A stretch of 64,000 nucleotides of DNA, from NCBI RefSeq assembly GCF_002019795.1, contig NZ_KV917381.1, forward strand, positions 1,485,210 to 1,549,209, read 5' to 3'. The position numbers were made by a program, and so were the translations under genes. The notes beneath the pieces are model-generated. The model ran no database searches. It saw only the letters and a list, made by a program, of their open reading frames with translations, and was not told where the DNA came from. Origin of the DNA: Bacillus alkalicellulosilyticus (GTDB lineage Bacteria; Bacillota; Bacilli; Bacillales; Bacillaceae_F). Shown piece after piece: positions 26,373 to 36,136 of the stretch; position 1 is the stretch's first letter, and each line of letters opens with the position of its first letter.

Positions 26373-27719
26373 ATGACATTTCGTTACTTACCAATGACAG
26401 AACAAGATAAAACTGAAATGCTAGAAACAATCGGTGTTCAATCCATAGAAGAATTGTTTAATGATATTCCAGATAAAGTGCGTTTCAAAGGTCAACTCAA
26501 CATTAAGGAAGCTTTAACAGAACCTGCACTTGTACGCTACCTTCAAGGACTTGCAAATAAAAATACAAACATAAAACAAATGCCTTCTTTCTTAGGGGCT
26601 GGAGTTTATGAGCATTATATCCCTTCCGTAGTAGACCATGTGATTTCGCGTTCTGAGTTTTATACGGCATATACACCGTATCAGCCAGAAATTTCACAAG
26701 GTGAGCTACAAGCGATATTTGAATTTCAAACGATGATATGTGAATTAACAGGCATGGACCTTGCAAACTCTTCCATGTATGATGGTCCAACCGCGTTAGC
26801 AGAAGCAGCGATGATGAGTGCTGGTCAGACAAAGAAAAAGAAAGTCCTCGTTTCAAAAGCGGTTCATCCAGAAGCTAGGGACGTCCTAAAGACAAATGCA
26901 AAAGGACAAAACGTAACTGTAGTTGAAATTGATGTTCAAGACGGTGTAACGGACCTTGAAGATTTGAAAACTAAATATGACAGTGAAACAGCTGCAGTGA
27001 TTGTTCAATATCCAAACTTCTTTGGAGCGATTGAAAATCTAGCGGCAATAGAAGAAATTGCTCACTCCGAAAAGGCAATGCTGGTTGTATCAAGTAATCC
27101 AGTCGCATTAGGAGCGCTTAAGCCACCAGGAGCATTTGGTGCTGATATCGTAGTAGGAGATGCGCAACCATTTGGAATTCCAACTCAATTTGGTGGACCA
27201 CACTGTGGTTATTTTGCAGTAACGACAAAATTGATGAGAAAAATACCAGGTCGTTTAGTCGGTCAAACAGTGGATGATCAAGGACAACGTGGATTTGTTT
27301 TAACATTACAAGCGCGTGAACAACACATTCGTCGTGAAAAAGCGACTTCAAATATTTGTTCGAACCAAGCATTAAACGCACTAGCCGCATCTGTAGCGAT
27401 GACAGCTATCGGTAAACAAGGAGTGCGTGAGATGGCGGTTCAAAATATCCAAAAATCAAATTATGCTAAAACAGCATGTAAAGAAGCAGGTATCAATGTG
27501 GTGTTCAGCCAACCGACGTTTAACGAGTTTGTGGTGAAGCTAAATAAACCAGTGGCTGAAGTAAGTCGTTTCCTTTTTGACAACGGATTTATTGCTGGGT
27601 ATGACCTAGGTAGAGATTATCCTGAACTTGAAGGGCATATGCTTCTTGCCGTAACGGAGATTCGAACAAAAGAGGAAATTGATGCATTTGTGAAACAACT
27701 TGGGGCGGTGAATAACTAA
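26373..27719 (+). CDS. gcvPA: Glycine dehydrogenase (decarboxylating) subunit 1
   Basis: 448 aa; N-terminal half of the P-protein, present as a separate subunit in Gram-positive bacteria. '[21 protein letters not shown]' and '[13 protein letters not shown]' are characteristic. With GcvPB it decarboxylates glycine and loads the H-protein. RBS AGGAGG precedes the ATG. It overlaps gcvPB by one base (TAATG), so the subunits are coupled. Confidence 0.97.
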   Translation: MTFRYLPMTEQDKTEMLETIGVQSIEELFNDIPDKVRFKGQLNIKEALTEPALVRYLQGLANKNTNIKQMPSFLGAGVYEHYIPSVVDHVISRSEFYTAYTPYQPEISQGELQAIFEFQTMICELTGMDLANSSMYDGPTALAEAAMMSAGQTKKKKVLVSKAVHPEARDVLKTNAKGQNVTVVEIDVQDGVTDLEDLKTKYDSETAAVIVQYPNFFGAIENLAAIEEIAHSEKAMLVVSSNPVALGALKPPGAFGADIVVGDAQPFGIPTQFGGPHCGYFAVTTKLMRKIPGRLVGQTVDDQGQRGFVLTLQAREQHIRREKATSNICSNQALNALAASVAMTAIGKQGVREMAVQNIQKSNYAKTACKEAGINVVFSQPTFNEFVVKLNKPVAEVSRFLFDNGFIAGYDLGRDYPELEGHMLLAVTEIRTKEEIDAFVKQLGAVNN

Positions 27720-29170
27720 TGAGTAATCAACCATTAATTTTTGAACTTAGTAAAGAAGGTCGTATCGGACATAGCTTACCAGAACTAGACATTCCGGAAC
27801 AATCACTTGAAGATTTAATCCCAAGCGAATTTATCCGTACAGAAGATCCTGGTCTTCCAGAAGTATCAGAACTTCAATTAATGCGCCATTATACAGCTTT
27901 ATCTAAGCGAAATCATGGTGTCGATTCAGGTTTTTATCCACTAGGATCATGTACGATGAAGTACAATCCAAAAATTAATGAGGATGTTGCGCGTTTTGAA
28001 GGATTCGCTCACGTTCACCCTCTACAAGATGAATACCAAGTGCAAGGCGCACTTGAACTATTATATGAACTGCAAACTTCATTAGCAGAAATTACAGGAA
28101 TGGATGAAGTGACTCTTCAACCAGCAGCTGGAGCACACGGGGAATGGACGGCTTTAATGATGATTCGTGCCTTCCACGAAGCAAATGGAGACGTCGAGCG
28201 TACAAAAGTTATCGTGCCAGACTCGGCTCATGGTACGAATCCAGCATCAGCGACAGTTGCAGGATTTGATTCTGTGACAGTACGAACAAACGAACAAGGC
28301 CTAGTTGATCTTGATCATCTACGAGAAGTGGTTGGACCAGATACAGCAGCATTAATGCTGACAAACCCGAATACACTAGGGCTTTTTGAAGAATATATTA
28401 TAGAAATGGCAGCGATTATCCATGAAGCAGGTGGAAAATTATATTATGATGGAGCCAACTCCAATGCGATTTTAGGAATTGCTAGACCTGGAGACATGGG
28501 CTTTGATGCCGTTCATTTAAATTTACACAAAACATTCACTGGTCCACACGGTGGTGGCGGCCCAGGTTCTGGTCCAGTCGGCGTAAAGAAAGACTTAATT
28601 CCATTTTTACCGAAGCCTGTTATTGTAAAAAACGGTGATACGTATAGTCTTGATTATAACCGTCCGCAAACGATTGGCCGAGTAAAGCCGTATTACGGAA
28701 ACTTCGGAATCAATGTACGTGCGTATACGTATATCCGAACGATGGGACCAGAAGGATTACGCCTTGTTTCTGAATATGCCGTATTAAATGCAAACTATAT
28801 GATGAGACGATTAGAGCCGTATTTTGATTTACCGTACACACAGCACTGTAAACATGAATTTGTGCTATCAGGCAGACGTCAGAAAAAGCTTGGTGTTCGT
28901 ACGCTAGACATCGCAAAACGTTTACTAGACTTTGGTTATCATCCACCAACGATCTACTTCCCATTAAATGTAGAGGAATGTATGATGATTGAGCCAACCG
29001 AAACAGAATCAAAAGAAACGCTCGATGAATTTATTGAAGCAATGATTCAAATTGCCAAAGAAACAGAAGAAAATCCAGAAATCGTGCAAGAAGCACCACA
29101 CCATACGGTTATTGGACGCCTAGATGAAACAACTGCAGCCAGGAAACCAGTGTTACGTTACCAAAAGTAA
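27719..29170 (+). CDS. gcvPB: Glycine dehydrogenase (decarboxylating) subunit 2
   Basis: 483 aa; carries the PLP-binding lysine in '[19 protein letters not shown]'. '[15 protein letters not shown]' and '[12 protein letters not shown]' are further P-protein signatures. Full length for the family. It starts inside the gcvPA stop codon. A 19-bp perfect terminator follows. Confidence 0.97.
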   Translation: MSNQPLIFELSKEGRIGHSLPELDIPEQSLEDLIPSEFIRTEDPGLPEVSELQLMRHYTALSKRNHGVDSGFYPLGSCTMKYNPKINEDVARFEGFAHVHPLQDEYQVQGALELLYELQTSLAEITGMDEVTLQPAAGAHGEWTALMMIRAFHEANGDVERTKVIVPDSAHGTNPASATVAGFDSVTVRTNEQGLVDLDHLREVVGPDTAALMLTNPNTLGLFEEYIIEMAAIIHEAGGKLYYDGANSNAILGIARPGDMGFDAVHLNLHKTFTGPHGGGGPGSGPVGVKKDLIPFLPKPVIVKNGDTYSLDYNRPQTIGRVKPYYGNFGINVRAYTYIRTMGPEGLRLVSEYAVLNANYMMRRLEPYFDLPYTQHCKHEFVLSGRRQKKLGVRTLDIAKRLLDFGYHPPTIYFPLNVEECMMIEPTETESKETLDEFIEAMIQIAKETEENPEIVQEAPHHTVIGRLDETTAARKPVLRYQK

Positions 29171-29172
29171 TA

Positions 29173-29230
29173 AATTTAACAAAAAAGAATGGCCTGTGAT
29201 GGTGCGCAGGTCATTCTTTTTTGTTAAATT
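29173..29230. terminator. gcvPB: Terminator of the gcv operon
   Basis: A perfect 19-bp stem: AATTTAACAAAAAAGAATG (29173-29191) with its complement at 29212-29230. A and T tracts inside the stem make it work in both directions. Confidence 0.9.
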
Positions 29231-29340
29231 CATGAAGTTGTGAGGATAATTCATGAAAATGCAAGAGTAATCCATGAAAACGTGAGGATAATTCATGAAA
29301 AAAATCGATATTTCATGAAAAGTAATCATTAATTCATGAA
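29229..29340. repeat. Tandem array of TTCATGAA palindromes, period 20-21 bp
   Basis: Six copies of TTCATGAA (the third is TCCATGAA) start at 29229, 29250, 29271, 29292, 29312 and 29333, usually followed by AA. Spacing is 21, 21, 21, 20 and 21 bp, two turns of DNA, so all palindromes face the same side of the helix. Linkers vary more than the palindromes. It lies between two terminators and is non-coding. Confidence 0.75.
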
Positions 29341-29344
29341 AACT

Positions 29345-29382
29345 CAAAAAAAGAGGCTAGGGAGTTATACTCCTTAGCCTCT
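29345..29382 (-). terminator. Minus-strand terminator facing the array
   Basis: GAGGCTAGGGAG and CTCCTTAGCCTC arms with seven A residues on the left, which read as a U-tract on the minus strand. It would stop transcripts from yqhL or from the repeat copy before they reach the gcv genes. Confidence 0.75.
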
Positions 29383-29407
29383 GGTTATAGGGATCATTCA
29401 CTGAAGC

Positions 29408-29491
29408 GCAAGGGCTTCGCACACTGCGCGTGTTTTACAAGAAAGGCACTTGTAAAACACTTTAAAAAAAGGCAGTGGCTACGCTCCTTGC
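29408..29491. repeat. Structured dispersed repeat, copy B
   Basis: Outer helix GCAAGG (29408-29413) with CCTTGC (29486-29491); middle helix CACTGC (29422-29427) with GCAGTG (29472-29477); inner hairpin GTTTTACAAG (29432-29441) with CTTGTAAAAC (29449-29458). Very similar to 22339-22422. It sits in the convergent gap between gcvPB and yqhL. Confidence 0.75.
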
Positions 29492-29495
29492 TTCT

Positions 29496-29522
29496 AACAA
29501 AAGCGACTTTGTCGCTTTTGTT
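29496..29522. terminator. Bidirectional hairpin at the end of yqhL
   Basis: AACAAAAGCGAC-TTT-GTCGCTTTTGTT, perfect 12-bp stem; shares the GACTTTGTC centre with the hairpin at 22426-22448. Confidence 0.75.
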
Positions 29523-29898
29523 ATTTCTTCTTCACTTTACCGGTCCATTTGCGGAATCCGCCTTTTAAATGGTATAAATCTTCTACGCCACGTTTCTTCT
29601 TTAATACAGTAGCTGCTTGTTTACAGCGTGCTCCAGACTGGCAATATAAGTAGACAGGCTGGTCTGGGCGAATTTCATTCATTCGTTGTTTCAGTTGTGT
29701 CAGAGGTATGTTACGAGCACCTAAAATATGTCCTCCTTCAAATTCTCGTTGTTCACGGACATCAATAAGTTGGGCCTTTCGATATCCTTTAATAAAATCA
29801 TCTTGTGTTAATGGAGTTAAATACTTTGGTGTGATTAAACGTTTTGTAATCCAGTATCCGAGAAAAGCTGCAATTATTACCCATAAAATAATATCCAT
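29521..29898 (-). CDS. yqhL: Membrane-anchored rhodanese-like protein YqhL
   Basis: 125 aa. N-terminal transmembrane helix (residues 2-20) followed by a rhodanese domain with the catalytic cysteine in 'YLYCQSGARCKQAA' and the 'LIDVREQREFEGGHI' CH2A-type motif. Rhodaneses transfer sulfane sulfur from a persulfide; the partner here is not known. ATG 29898 is the start that puts the helix at the N-terminus; AAAGGAG lies 13 nt upstream, further than usual. Confidence 0.9.
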   Translation of the reverse strand: MDIILWVIIAAFLGYWITKRLITPKYLTPLTQDDFIKGYRKAQLIDVREQREFEGGHILGARNIPLTQLKQRMNEIRPDQPVYLYCQSGARCKQAATVLKKKRGVEDLYHLKGGFRKWTGKVKKK

Positions 29899-30065
29899 TG
29901 AAGAACGAACACTCCTTTGTTTGTTGTTACGATACTCTAAATTATAGTACAACATAGACAGGTTAGGCAAAGGAAAAAAAGTGCTTTCATGAGAGGTAAG
30001 AAGATGACGCCATTTGTTTCTTTTGGTAAACTAGCAAAGGAATAGAAAGAAAAGAGGGAATTCAC

Positions 30066-30899
30066 TTGAAAGAAACATGGCATTTTATTGATTCGGGGCA
30101 GTGTTCTCCAAGCTTTAATATGGCGTTAGATGAAGCACTGCTAACCTGGCATAGCCAAGGTAAAATCCCACCTACGATCCGATTTTATGGATGGGACCCA
30201 GCTACGTTATCCATTGGCTACTTTCAAAAGGTAGAAAAGGAAATTAACCTTGAAGCAGTAAAACAATATAATCTTGGTTTTGTTCGAAGGCCAACAGGTG
30301 GAAGAGGTGTACTACACGATAAAGAACTAACGTACAGTGTCATTGTATCTGAAGAACACCCTGACATGCCAGCATCCGTTACAGAAGCATATCGTGTCAT
30401 ATCACAAGGGCTATTAGAAGGATTTAGAAAAGTAGGGTTAGACGCTTATTTTGCTATTCCTAAGACAAAAGAAGAGCAAGAAGCTTTGAAAAATCCACGG
30501 TCTGCGGTATGCTTTGATGCCCCGTCCTGGTATGAGCTCGTTGTCGAAGGACGGAAAGTGGCGGGCAGTGCACAGACTAGACAAAAGGGTGTAATCCTTC
30601 AGCATGGTTCGATAATATTAGATATTGATGAGGATAAATTGTTTGATTTGTTTTTATATTCTAGTGACCGAGTAAGAGAACGATTGCAACGAAACTTTAA
30701 AAATAAAGCAGTCGCCATAAATGCTCTCCGAGAAACGCCACTATCGTACGAAGAAGCTAAGATCGCTTTTCGTGATGGTTTTGAAAAAGGTTTGAATATT
30801 CACCTAGAGGAATATAGGTTAACGCAAGAACAAACTGATGAAGTCGAACGTATACAAAAAGATAGATATGAAAATGAAGAGTGGAATTTTCGCAGGTGA
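30066..30899 (+). CDS. lipM: Octanoyl-[ACP]:protein N-octanoyltransferase LipM
   Basis: 277 aa. Transfers octanoate from acyl carrier protein to GcvH, the first step of lipoate assembly in bacilli. The catalytic cysteine is in '[16 protein letters not shown]' and the conserved lysine in 'GRKVAGSAQ'; '[14 protein letters not shown]' is the substrate-binding motif. TTG start at 30066, with AGAGGGAA upstream. Its place near the gcv operon fits its role in lipoylating the H-protein. Confidence 0.96.
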   Translation: MKETWHFIDSGQCSPSFNMALDEALLTWHSQGKIPPTIRFYGWDPATLSIGYFQKVEKEINLEAVKQYNLGFVRRPTGGRGVLHDKELTYSVIVSEEHPDMPASVTEAYRVISQGLLEGFRKVGLDAYFAIPKTKEEQEALKNPRSAVCFDAPSWYELVVEGRKVAGSAQTRQKGVILQHGSIILDIDEDKLFDLFLYSSDRVRERLQRNFKNKAVAINALRETPLSYEEAKIAFRDGFEKGLNIHLEEYRLTQEQTDEVERIQKDRYENEEWNFRR

Positions 30900-30903
30900 T
30901 GTT

Positions 30904-30930
30904 GTGGGCAGTTAGCAAATGAGAACTGCC
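30904..30930 (+). terminator. Hairpin after lipM
   Basis: GGGCAGTT and AACTGCCC arms, perfect 8-bp stem; followed by only scattered T, so weak. Confidence 0.4.
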
Positions 30931-30982
30931 CCTAATCAATTGTAAAAAGTTTTATATTAAAATAAACAAATTGTTTAAAAAA

Positions 30983-31050
30983 TTATACCGTTTATACATG
31001 AGGTCAAAATAGTGCACCCTTTTAGTCAATTGAGTCACTATTCTACACCG
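30983..31050. other. Possible insertion-sequence end or operator cluster before the sugar operon
   Basis: Contains TTATACCGTTTATA (30983-30996), the same 14 bases as at 42185-42198 in the Tn7-like end, then GGTCAAAATAGTG (31002-31014) facing CACTATTCTACACC (31036-31049) as an inverted pair sharing AATAGTG/CACTATT. This may be a solo transposon end or binding sites for the sugar operon. Nothing else of note is seen in 30931-31060. Confidence 0.25.
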
Positions 31051-31062
31051 TCGCTAGCCCCT

Positions 31063-31088
31063 TATAATAATAAAAGAAAGCGATTACA
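31063..31088 (+). promoter_or_regulatory. -10 element and probable cre site of the sugar operon
   Basis: TATAAT at 31063-31068 with a poor -35 (TTCTAC, 31041-31046), consistent with an activator-dependent promoter. AGAAAGCGATTACA at 31075-31088 matches the CcpA cre consensus except at its first base and overlaps the expected transcription start, so glucose repression is likely. Confidence 0.5.
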
Positions 31089-31106
31089 AAAAGGTGGTGA
31101 ACGGTA

Positions 31107-32045
31107 GTGAATCAGTCCCAAGAAACAAAAGTCGAAACAGACGTCCACGTCTCTACACAACCGACCAAGAAAATAAAATGGGATCGAGTCTTAACCTACG
31201 CTGCATTTGTAGGACCTGCCCTTATTTTGTTTTTAACGATTCAAATCGTGCCCTTTTTCATGGGAGTTTATTATTCCTTTACATCATGGAACGGTGTAAG
31301 CTCAGTCGTTGAGTGGGTAGGACTCGAAAATTACAAACGTATTTTTACAAACGACCAGCGTTTCTTTAATTCCTTTATGTTTACAACAAAATTTATGATA
31401 GCTGCGGTGATCATAAGTAATGTTGTTGGTTTTGGATTAGCTTTACTATTAAACGCTGCATTGAAAACCAAAAATGTGTTACGGACTGTGTTCTTTATTC
31501 CTAATGTTATTGGCGGATTATTACTCGGATTCATATGGCAGTTTATTTTTGTCAGAGGATTTGCGGCGATTGGGGATTTAACAAATCTAGGATTCTTTCA
31601 AAAACCTTGGTTAGGGGATGCAGAGACAGCTTTTTGGGGCATCGTAATTGTGTTCGCGTGGCAAATCAGTGGGTATATGATGGTTATCTATATTGCAGCG
31701 TTACAGGGCGTTGACAATTCTCTCTTAGAAGCAGCTAGAATTGATGGTGCGAATTCTTTTACCTTACTTACAAAAATAATTGTTCCATTAATTGTTCCAG
31801 CGTTTACAATTTGTTTTTTCTTAACGATATCAATGGCATTTAAAATCTTTGATTTGAATATCTCGCTTACCGGTGGTGGACCTTTTAACTCTACGCAATC
31901 GGTTGCAATTAATATTTACCAAGAGGCTTTTACAAATAACAACTATGGAATTGGGTCTGCTAAATCAATTATTTTCTTCCTCATTGTTGCCATTGCAACG
32001 ACAATTCAGGTGATGATTACGAAGAAGAGGGAGGTTGAGGCCTAA
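31107..32045 (+). CDS. Carbohydrate ABC importer permease 1 (MalF/UgpA type)
   Basis: 312 aa with six transmembrane helices after a polar N-terminal tail. The coupling loop 'EAARIDGANSFTLLTKIIVPL' is the classic EAA motif of CUT1 sugar permeases. GTG 31107 follows AAAGGTGGTG. It ends by overlapping the next permease gene by one base. First gene of the sugar operon. Confidence 0.93.
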   Translation: MNQSQETKVETDVHVSTQPTKKIKWDRVLTYAAFVGPALILFLTIQIVPFFMGVYYSFTSWNGVSSVVEWVGLENYKRIFTNDQRFFNSFMFTTKFMIAAVIISNVVGFGLALLLNAALKTKNVLRTVFFIPNVIGGLLLGFIWQFIFVRGFAAIGDLTNLGFFQKPWLGDAETAFWGIVIVFAWQISGYMMVIYIAALQGVDNSLLEAARIDGANSFTLLTKIIVPLIVPAFTICFFLTISMAFKIFDLNISLTGGGPFNSTQSVAINIYQEAFTNNNYGIGSAKSIIFFLIVAIATTIQVMITKKREVEA

Positions 32046-32872
32046 TGAATCCTAAGTACACAAAGACAACATTCGTCTTAGAAATATTTGGAATATTACT
32101 AGCCATTCTCTTTTTAGTTCCCTTTTATTTCGTCTTTGTCAATTCAGTAAAAAGTTTTTCAGCGATATTAATAGATGCAGCAGCATGGCCTGAACAATTT
32201 TTATTTTCAAACTACGTGAAAGTATGGGAGATTATTAATTTTCCAACGGCGTTGTTTAATTCTTTTATCATTACAGCGATAAGTATTACTGGTTTAGTCA
32301 TCATTAGTTCAATGGCGGCTTGGAAGCTTGTTCGTTCTCCTGGGCGTTTAAGTACATTTCTGTTTATCCTGTTTGTATCAGCGATGGTCATTCCGTTTCA
32401 AACGGTGATGATTCCGCTCGTCAAGCTTGGAGGGTTTTTAGGAATTATGAATAGCATACCAGGAATTATCATTATGTATTTTGGGTTTGGCGTTCCGCTA
32501 TGTATCTTTTTATTTCATGGTTTTGTGAAAACGGTTCCTACAGAAATCGAAGAATCTGCAAGAATAGATGGTTGTTCACAATTTGGTGTGTTTTGGAAAA
32601 TTGTATTTCCATTGTTAAAACCAATTACAGTGACAGTGATTATTCTCAATACATTATGGATTTGGAATGATTACCTTTTACCACTCCTAGTGTTGCAAGA
32701 TGCGTCTTTACGGACAATTCCATTAGCGGCAAGTTCGTTCTTTGCTCAATATACAAAGCAATGGGATATGGGTCTTGCTGCACTAGTGCTTGGGATTACA
32801 CCAATTATTATTTTCTTCTTGTTTTTACAAAAGCACATTATTAAAGGAATAGCACAAGGTTCCATTAAATAA
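32045..32872 (+). CDS. Carbohydrate ABC importer permease 2 (MalG/UgpE type)
   Basis: 275 aa, six transmembrane helices; EAA loop 'EESARIDGCSQFGVFWKIVFP'. It pairs with the first permease to form the channel. No ATPase gene is present in the operon, so, as for most Gram-positive CUT1 systems, a shared ATPase such as MsmX encoded elsewhere is expected (inference from known systems). Confidence 0.93.
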   Translation: MNPKYTKTTFVLEIFGILLAILFLVPFYFVFVNSVKSFSAILIDAAAWPEQFLFSNYVKVWEIINFPTALFNSFIITAISITGLVIISSMAAWKLVRSPGRLSTFLFILFVSAMVIPFQTVMIPLVKLGGFLGIMNSIPGIIIMYFGFGVPLCIFLFHGFVKTVPTEIEESARIDGCSQFGVFWKIVFPLLKPITVTVIILNTLWIWNDYLLPLLVLQDASLRTIPLAASSFFAQYTKQWDMGLAALVLGITPIIIFFLFLQKHIIKGIAQGSIK

Positions 32873-32941
32873 CACTGGTTTTACCCTTTGTTATCCTTAC
32901 AACAAAGGTAATATATATAACACATTAGGAGGGCAATACTT

Positions 32942-34246
32942 ATGAAAAAATGGCTAACTCTTTGCGTATCTATGATTCTAGCAATCGGTCTTCTTGCAGC
33001 TTGTGGTGGGGATCAAACATCAAGTGATACTGAAAATGACAACACCGATTCTACAGATACAGAAACAACGGAACCATCTGGAGATGTAGTTACATTGAAT
33101 TTCTTCCAGTTTAAAGTTGAAATTGCTGACCAATTACGTGATATGCTAGATGAATTTGAAGCTGAACATCCAAACATTAAGGTGAATCTTGAAACGGTTG
33201 GTGGGGGTGCTGACTATGGTGCAGCTCTTCGTGCAAAGTTTGCTTCTGGAGAAAGACCTGATATTTTTAACAATGGTGGATTTAATGAACTAGGACTTTG
33301 GAAAGAACATTTAGCAGACCTTTCTGATGAGGCATGGGTCGATCACCTTCTTCCTATTGGAAAAGTTCCGATGACAGATGAGGATGGTAAGCTTTACGGT
33401 ATGCCTGTAAACCTTGAAGGATATGGTTTTATCTATAACAAAGATTTGTTCGCACAAGCGGGAATTACAGAAGCTCCAACGAACTTATCTGAGTTACAAG
33501 CAGCGGTAGAAACGTTAGAAGAAAACGGAATTACAGCGTTTGCGGCTGGCTATGCTGAATGGTGGGTTATTGGGCAGCATTTACTAAATATTCCTTTTGC
33601 TCAACAAGATGATCCAGATGCTTTTATTCAAGGATTAATGGATGGAACAGAATCGTTTGTTGGAAACGAGCATTTTGAAGCATTTCAACAAATCGTTGAT
33701 ATGGAACTACAATACGGGAATACAAACCCACTTACTACGGACTACAACACTCAAGTAACATTGTTTGCTTCTGGTGAAACAGCAATGTTACAGCAAGGAA
33801 ACTGGACTGAAAATATGATTTATGAAATCAACCCTGATATTAATATGGCGTTCTTACCAATTCCAATTAACGATGAGGCTGATGCAAATCGTATTCCAGT
33901 AGGGGTTCCAAATAACTGGGTATTATACAAGGAGTCTCCACATTTAGAAGAAGCGAAATTATTACTAGATTGGATGGTTTCTTCTGATACAGGAAAACGA
34001 TACATGACAGAAGAATTTGCTTTCATCCCTGCTTTTGACAATATTGAGCCAGCTGGGCTTGGGGCATTAGGTGAGTCTATTCTTGAGTACTCAGTCGCTG
34101 ACCAAACAATCCCATGGACATGGTTCCAATGGCCAGATGGAGCAAACCAAGACTTTGCTTCATTCATCCAAGAATACTCTGCGGGTCAAATCGAATTTGA
34201 GCAATTGCTAGAATCGATGCAAGCATCATGGGATGACAAAAAATAA
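32942..34246 (+). CDS. Carbohydrate ABC importer substrate-binding lipoprotein
   Basis: 434 aa. Lipobox 'LLAACGG' after a short signal, a 25-residue acidic linker, then an SBP_bac_1 fold ('LNFFQFKVEIADQLRDMLDEFE', 'IFNNGGFNELGLW', 'ETAMLQQGNW'). It captures the sugar for the two permeases just upstream. RBS AGGAGGG. The ligand cannot be read from the sequence. The acidic linker again suggests an alkaline or salty environment. Confidence 0.93.
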   Translation: MKKWLTLCVSMILAIGLLAACGGDQTSSDTENDNTDSTDTETTEPSGDVVTLNFFQFKVEIADQLRDMLDEFEAEHPNIKVNLETVGGGADYGAALRAKFASGERPDIFNNGGFNELGLWKEHLADLSDEAWVDHLLPIGKVPMTDEDGKLYGMPVNLEGYGFIYNKDLFAQAGITEAPTNLSELQAAVETLEENGITAFAAGYAEWWVIGQHLLNIPFAQQDDPDAFIQGLMDGTESFVGNEHFEAFQQIVDMELQYGNTNPLTTDYNTQVTLFASGETAMLQQGNWTENMIYEINPDINMAFLPIPINDEADANRIPVGVPNNWVLYKESPHLEEAKLLLDWMVSSDTGKRYMTEEFAFIPAFDNIEPAGLGALGESILEYSVADQTIPWTWFQWPDGANQDFASFIQEYSAGQIEFEQLLESMQASWDDKK

Positions 34247-34267
34247 AATAACGAAGCTATAAGAGAC

Positions 34268-34301
34268 TAGAAAGCATGTCTATACGTAGATGTGCTTTCT
34301 A
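34268..34301 (+). terminator. Attenuating hairpin after the binding-protein gene
   Basis: TAGAAAGCA and TGCTTTCTA arms; T-tract weak (ATCTTAT), so probably partial, giving more binding protein than downstream regulator. Confidence 0.5.
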
Positions 34302-34336
34302 TCTTATACTAGAGTAACAGGAAGGGGGATTAATCA

Positions 34337-36136
34337 GTGTTTGCCAGCATTCGTAGTAAGCTGATTACCTTGTTACTCTTAATTACAATTATCCCATTTG
34401 GTACATCTATTATCGTAACCTATTTTTATACAACCCAGTCTCTCAAAGAACAAGCAATTGATGAGAACCTAAATCTCCTTTATCAAGGAAAAGTTAATAT
34501 TGAAACATACATAAGAGAGTTAAATAACCAAGCTTTAGTCATTTATCAAAACCCGGACTTTATGAATTATTTAAAATCATCCCGATTCCCAACAGATCAC
34601 GGAGCAAGAAATATAGTAAATACTGTACTCCAAACATTATTATATTCTGATGACAGCATTAATCGTGTGTATATGTCTATTTTAAATAGTAACCACTTTG
34701 TCTCAGTTTCTAGAAGGTCAACAGTTATCTATATTGAAAATGTTGATAATCGAAATCAGGATTTTTACCTAAGAGCAGAAGAGAGTCCGTATAATCAATA
34801 TATTCAACCCATTTACAATCCACATCCGGAACTAAGACGTACCAATCCTTTTACATTACACCGAGCATTTACAAATGTGCCTTCAGATGAAGTGCTGGCA
34901 TTTATCTCGTTAGAAGTCAATCCTACAAAAATTACAGACTTGAGTAGGCAGCTTTATGATGCGGATGTAGAGGAGTTTTACATTATTAGCCAAGATGGAA
35001 GTTTTATTTTTAGTTCCCAAAACGGCCGTTATAGTGAAGATGAGCAATCCTCATGGGTTCAAGACTTGTTGAGTGCAAAACAAGATAGAGGGTTCATTGA
35101 GAAAAAAGAAGATACATTTCACGGTGTCATGGTATATGAGACGACTTCTGAAGCTACAGGTGAGTGGATTTTAGTGAAACGGTTACCTTATACGACGTTA
35201 AATGAGAGTGCATATAGTGTGGCGATGATTAATATTCTATTTGGTGTCATCGGTCTAGTTCTTGTCATTTTAGCGACCTTTCTCGTTTCCTTTCAAATCA
35301 CGAAACCTATTAAAATTCTTGTCCAAAATATTCGACAAGTTGAAAAGGGAAACATGAAAGCTCAATTTAAATCGTTAGGAAATGATGAGATTGGGTTGTT
35401 AGGAGAGCGTTTTAAGATGATGATTGAAAAAATTAACAATCTCATTAATCGCGAATATAAACTTGAAATTGAAAATAAAAACAATCAATTAAAAGTGTTG
35501 CAATCCCAAATCAACCCCCATTTTTTATATAATGCTCTTCAATCGATTGGAACAGTTGCTTTAAAAAATAAAGTCCCTGAAATCTATACATCACTTACGG
35601 ATTTATCTGAAATCATGAGATATGGAATGAATATGGATGAAGGTATTGTTCAATTAGAGAAAGAATTGAATTATTCCAAGGCCTATTTATTACTTCAAAA
35701 ACAGCGTTTTGGGGATGATTTTGAGTTCACGATAAAAGTAGATCCACAGGCGCTTCAAATTAAAGTTCCTAAGATGATTATGCAACCAATTATCGAGAAT
35801 TATTTTAAGCACGGTTTTGATTCAAGAGAGGGAGTTGGGAACCTTGTCATTGAATGTACCATTAGTGAGCCGTTTGTCATAATGACTATCCGTGATAATG
35901 GATTAGGTGTTTCTGAAGAGCGTCTTAAAGAGATCCAGCGCCATTTTTATGCAAAACATAACCGTGGGAGAGAGGATACAAACATCGGACTTAAAAATGT
36001 GTTTGTTCGATTAAAACTATACTACTCTAATCAAGCAACACTTCGATTGAACAATTTAGAGGGCGGAGGATTTGAAGTGATGATGAAGCTGCCAATACAT
36101 TTAGAGGAGGTCTTTCATGAAGGCGATCATTATTGA
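34337..36136 (+). CDS. Sensor histidine kinase, YesM family
   Basis: 599 aa. Two transmembrane helices (about residues 10-32 and 293-316) flank a large extracytoplasmic sensing domain. A HAMP segment ('ITKPIKILVQNIRQVEKG') follows, then the His_kinase domain with the phosphorylated His in 'SQINPHFLYNALQSIG' and a HATPase domain ('PIIENYFKHGFD', 'DNGLGVSEERL'). GTG 34337 follows AAGGGGG. It overlaps the response regulator gene by 20 nt. Such kinases usually control a neighbouring sugar importer. Confidence 0.94.
   Translation: MFASIRSKLITLLLLITIIPFGTSIIVTYFYTTQSLKEQAIDENLNLLYQGKVNIETYIRELNNQALVIYQNPDFMNYLKSSRFPTDHGARNIVNTVLQTLLYSDDSINRVYMSILNSNHFVSVSRRSTVIYIENVDNRNQDFYLRAEESPYNQYIQPIYNPHPELRRTNPFTLHRAFTNVPSDEVLAFISLEVNPTKITDLSRQLYDADVEEFYIISQDGSFIFSSQNGRYSEDEQSSWVQDLLSAKQDRGFIEKKEDTFHGVMVYETTSEATGEWILVKRLPYTTLNESAYSVAMINILFGVIGLVLVILATFLVSFQITKPIKILVQNIRQVEKGNMKAQFKSLGNDEIGLLGERFKMMIEKINNLINREYKLEIENKNNQLKVLQSQINPHFLYNALQSIGTVALKNKVPEIYTSLTDLSEIMRYGMNMDEGIVQLEKELNYSKAYLLLQKQRFGDDFEFTIKVDPQALQIKVPKMIMQPIIENYFKHGFDSREGVGNLVIECTISEPFVIMTIRDNGLGVSEERLKEIQRHFYAKHNRGREDTNIGLKNVFVRLKLYYSNQATLRLNNLEGGGFEVMMKLPIHLEEVFHEGDHY

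Noticed and set aside
29153-29347. Minus-strand ORF made of a seven-residue repeat (FMNYPHx)
   Set aside because: It is produced by the 21-bp non-coding array; it crosses the gcv terminator, has no RBS, and one step is 20 bp, which breaks the period.
30983-30996. Left end of a second complete Tn7-like element
   Set aside because: Only one TACCGTT is present; the positions 20 bp on either side do not match, and no tns gene follows.
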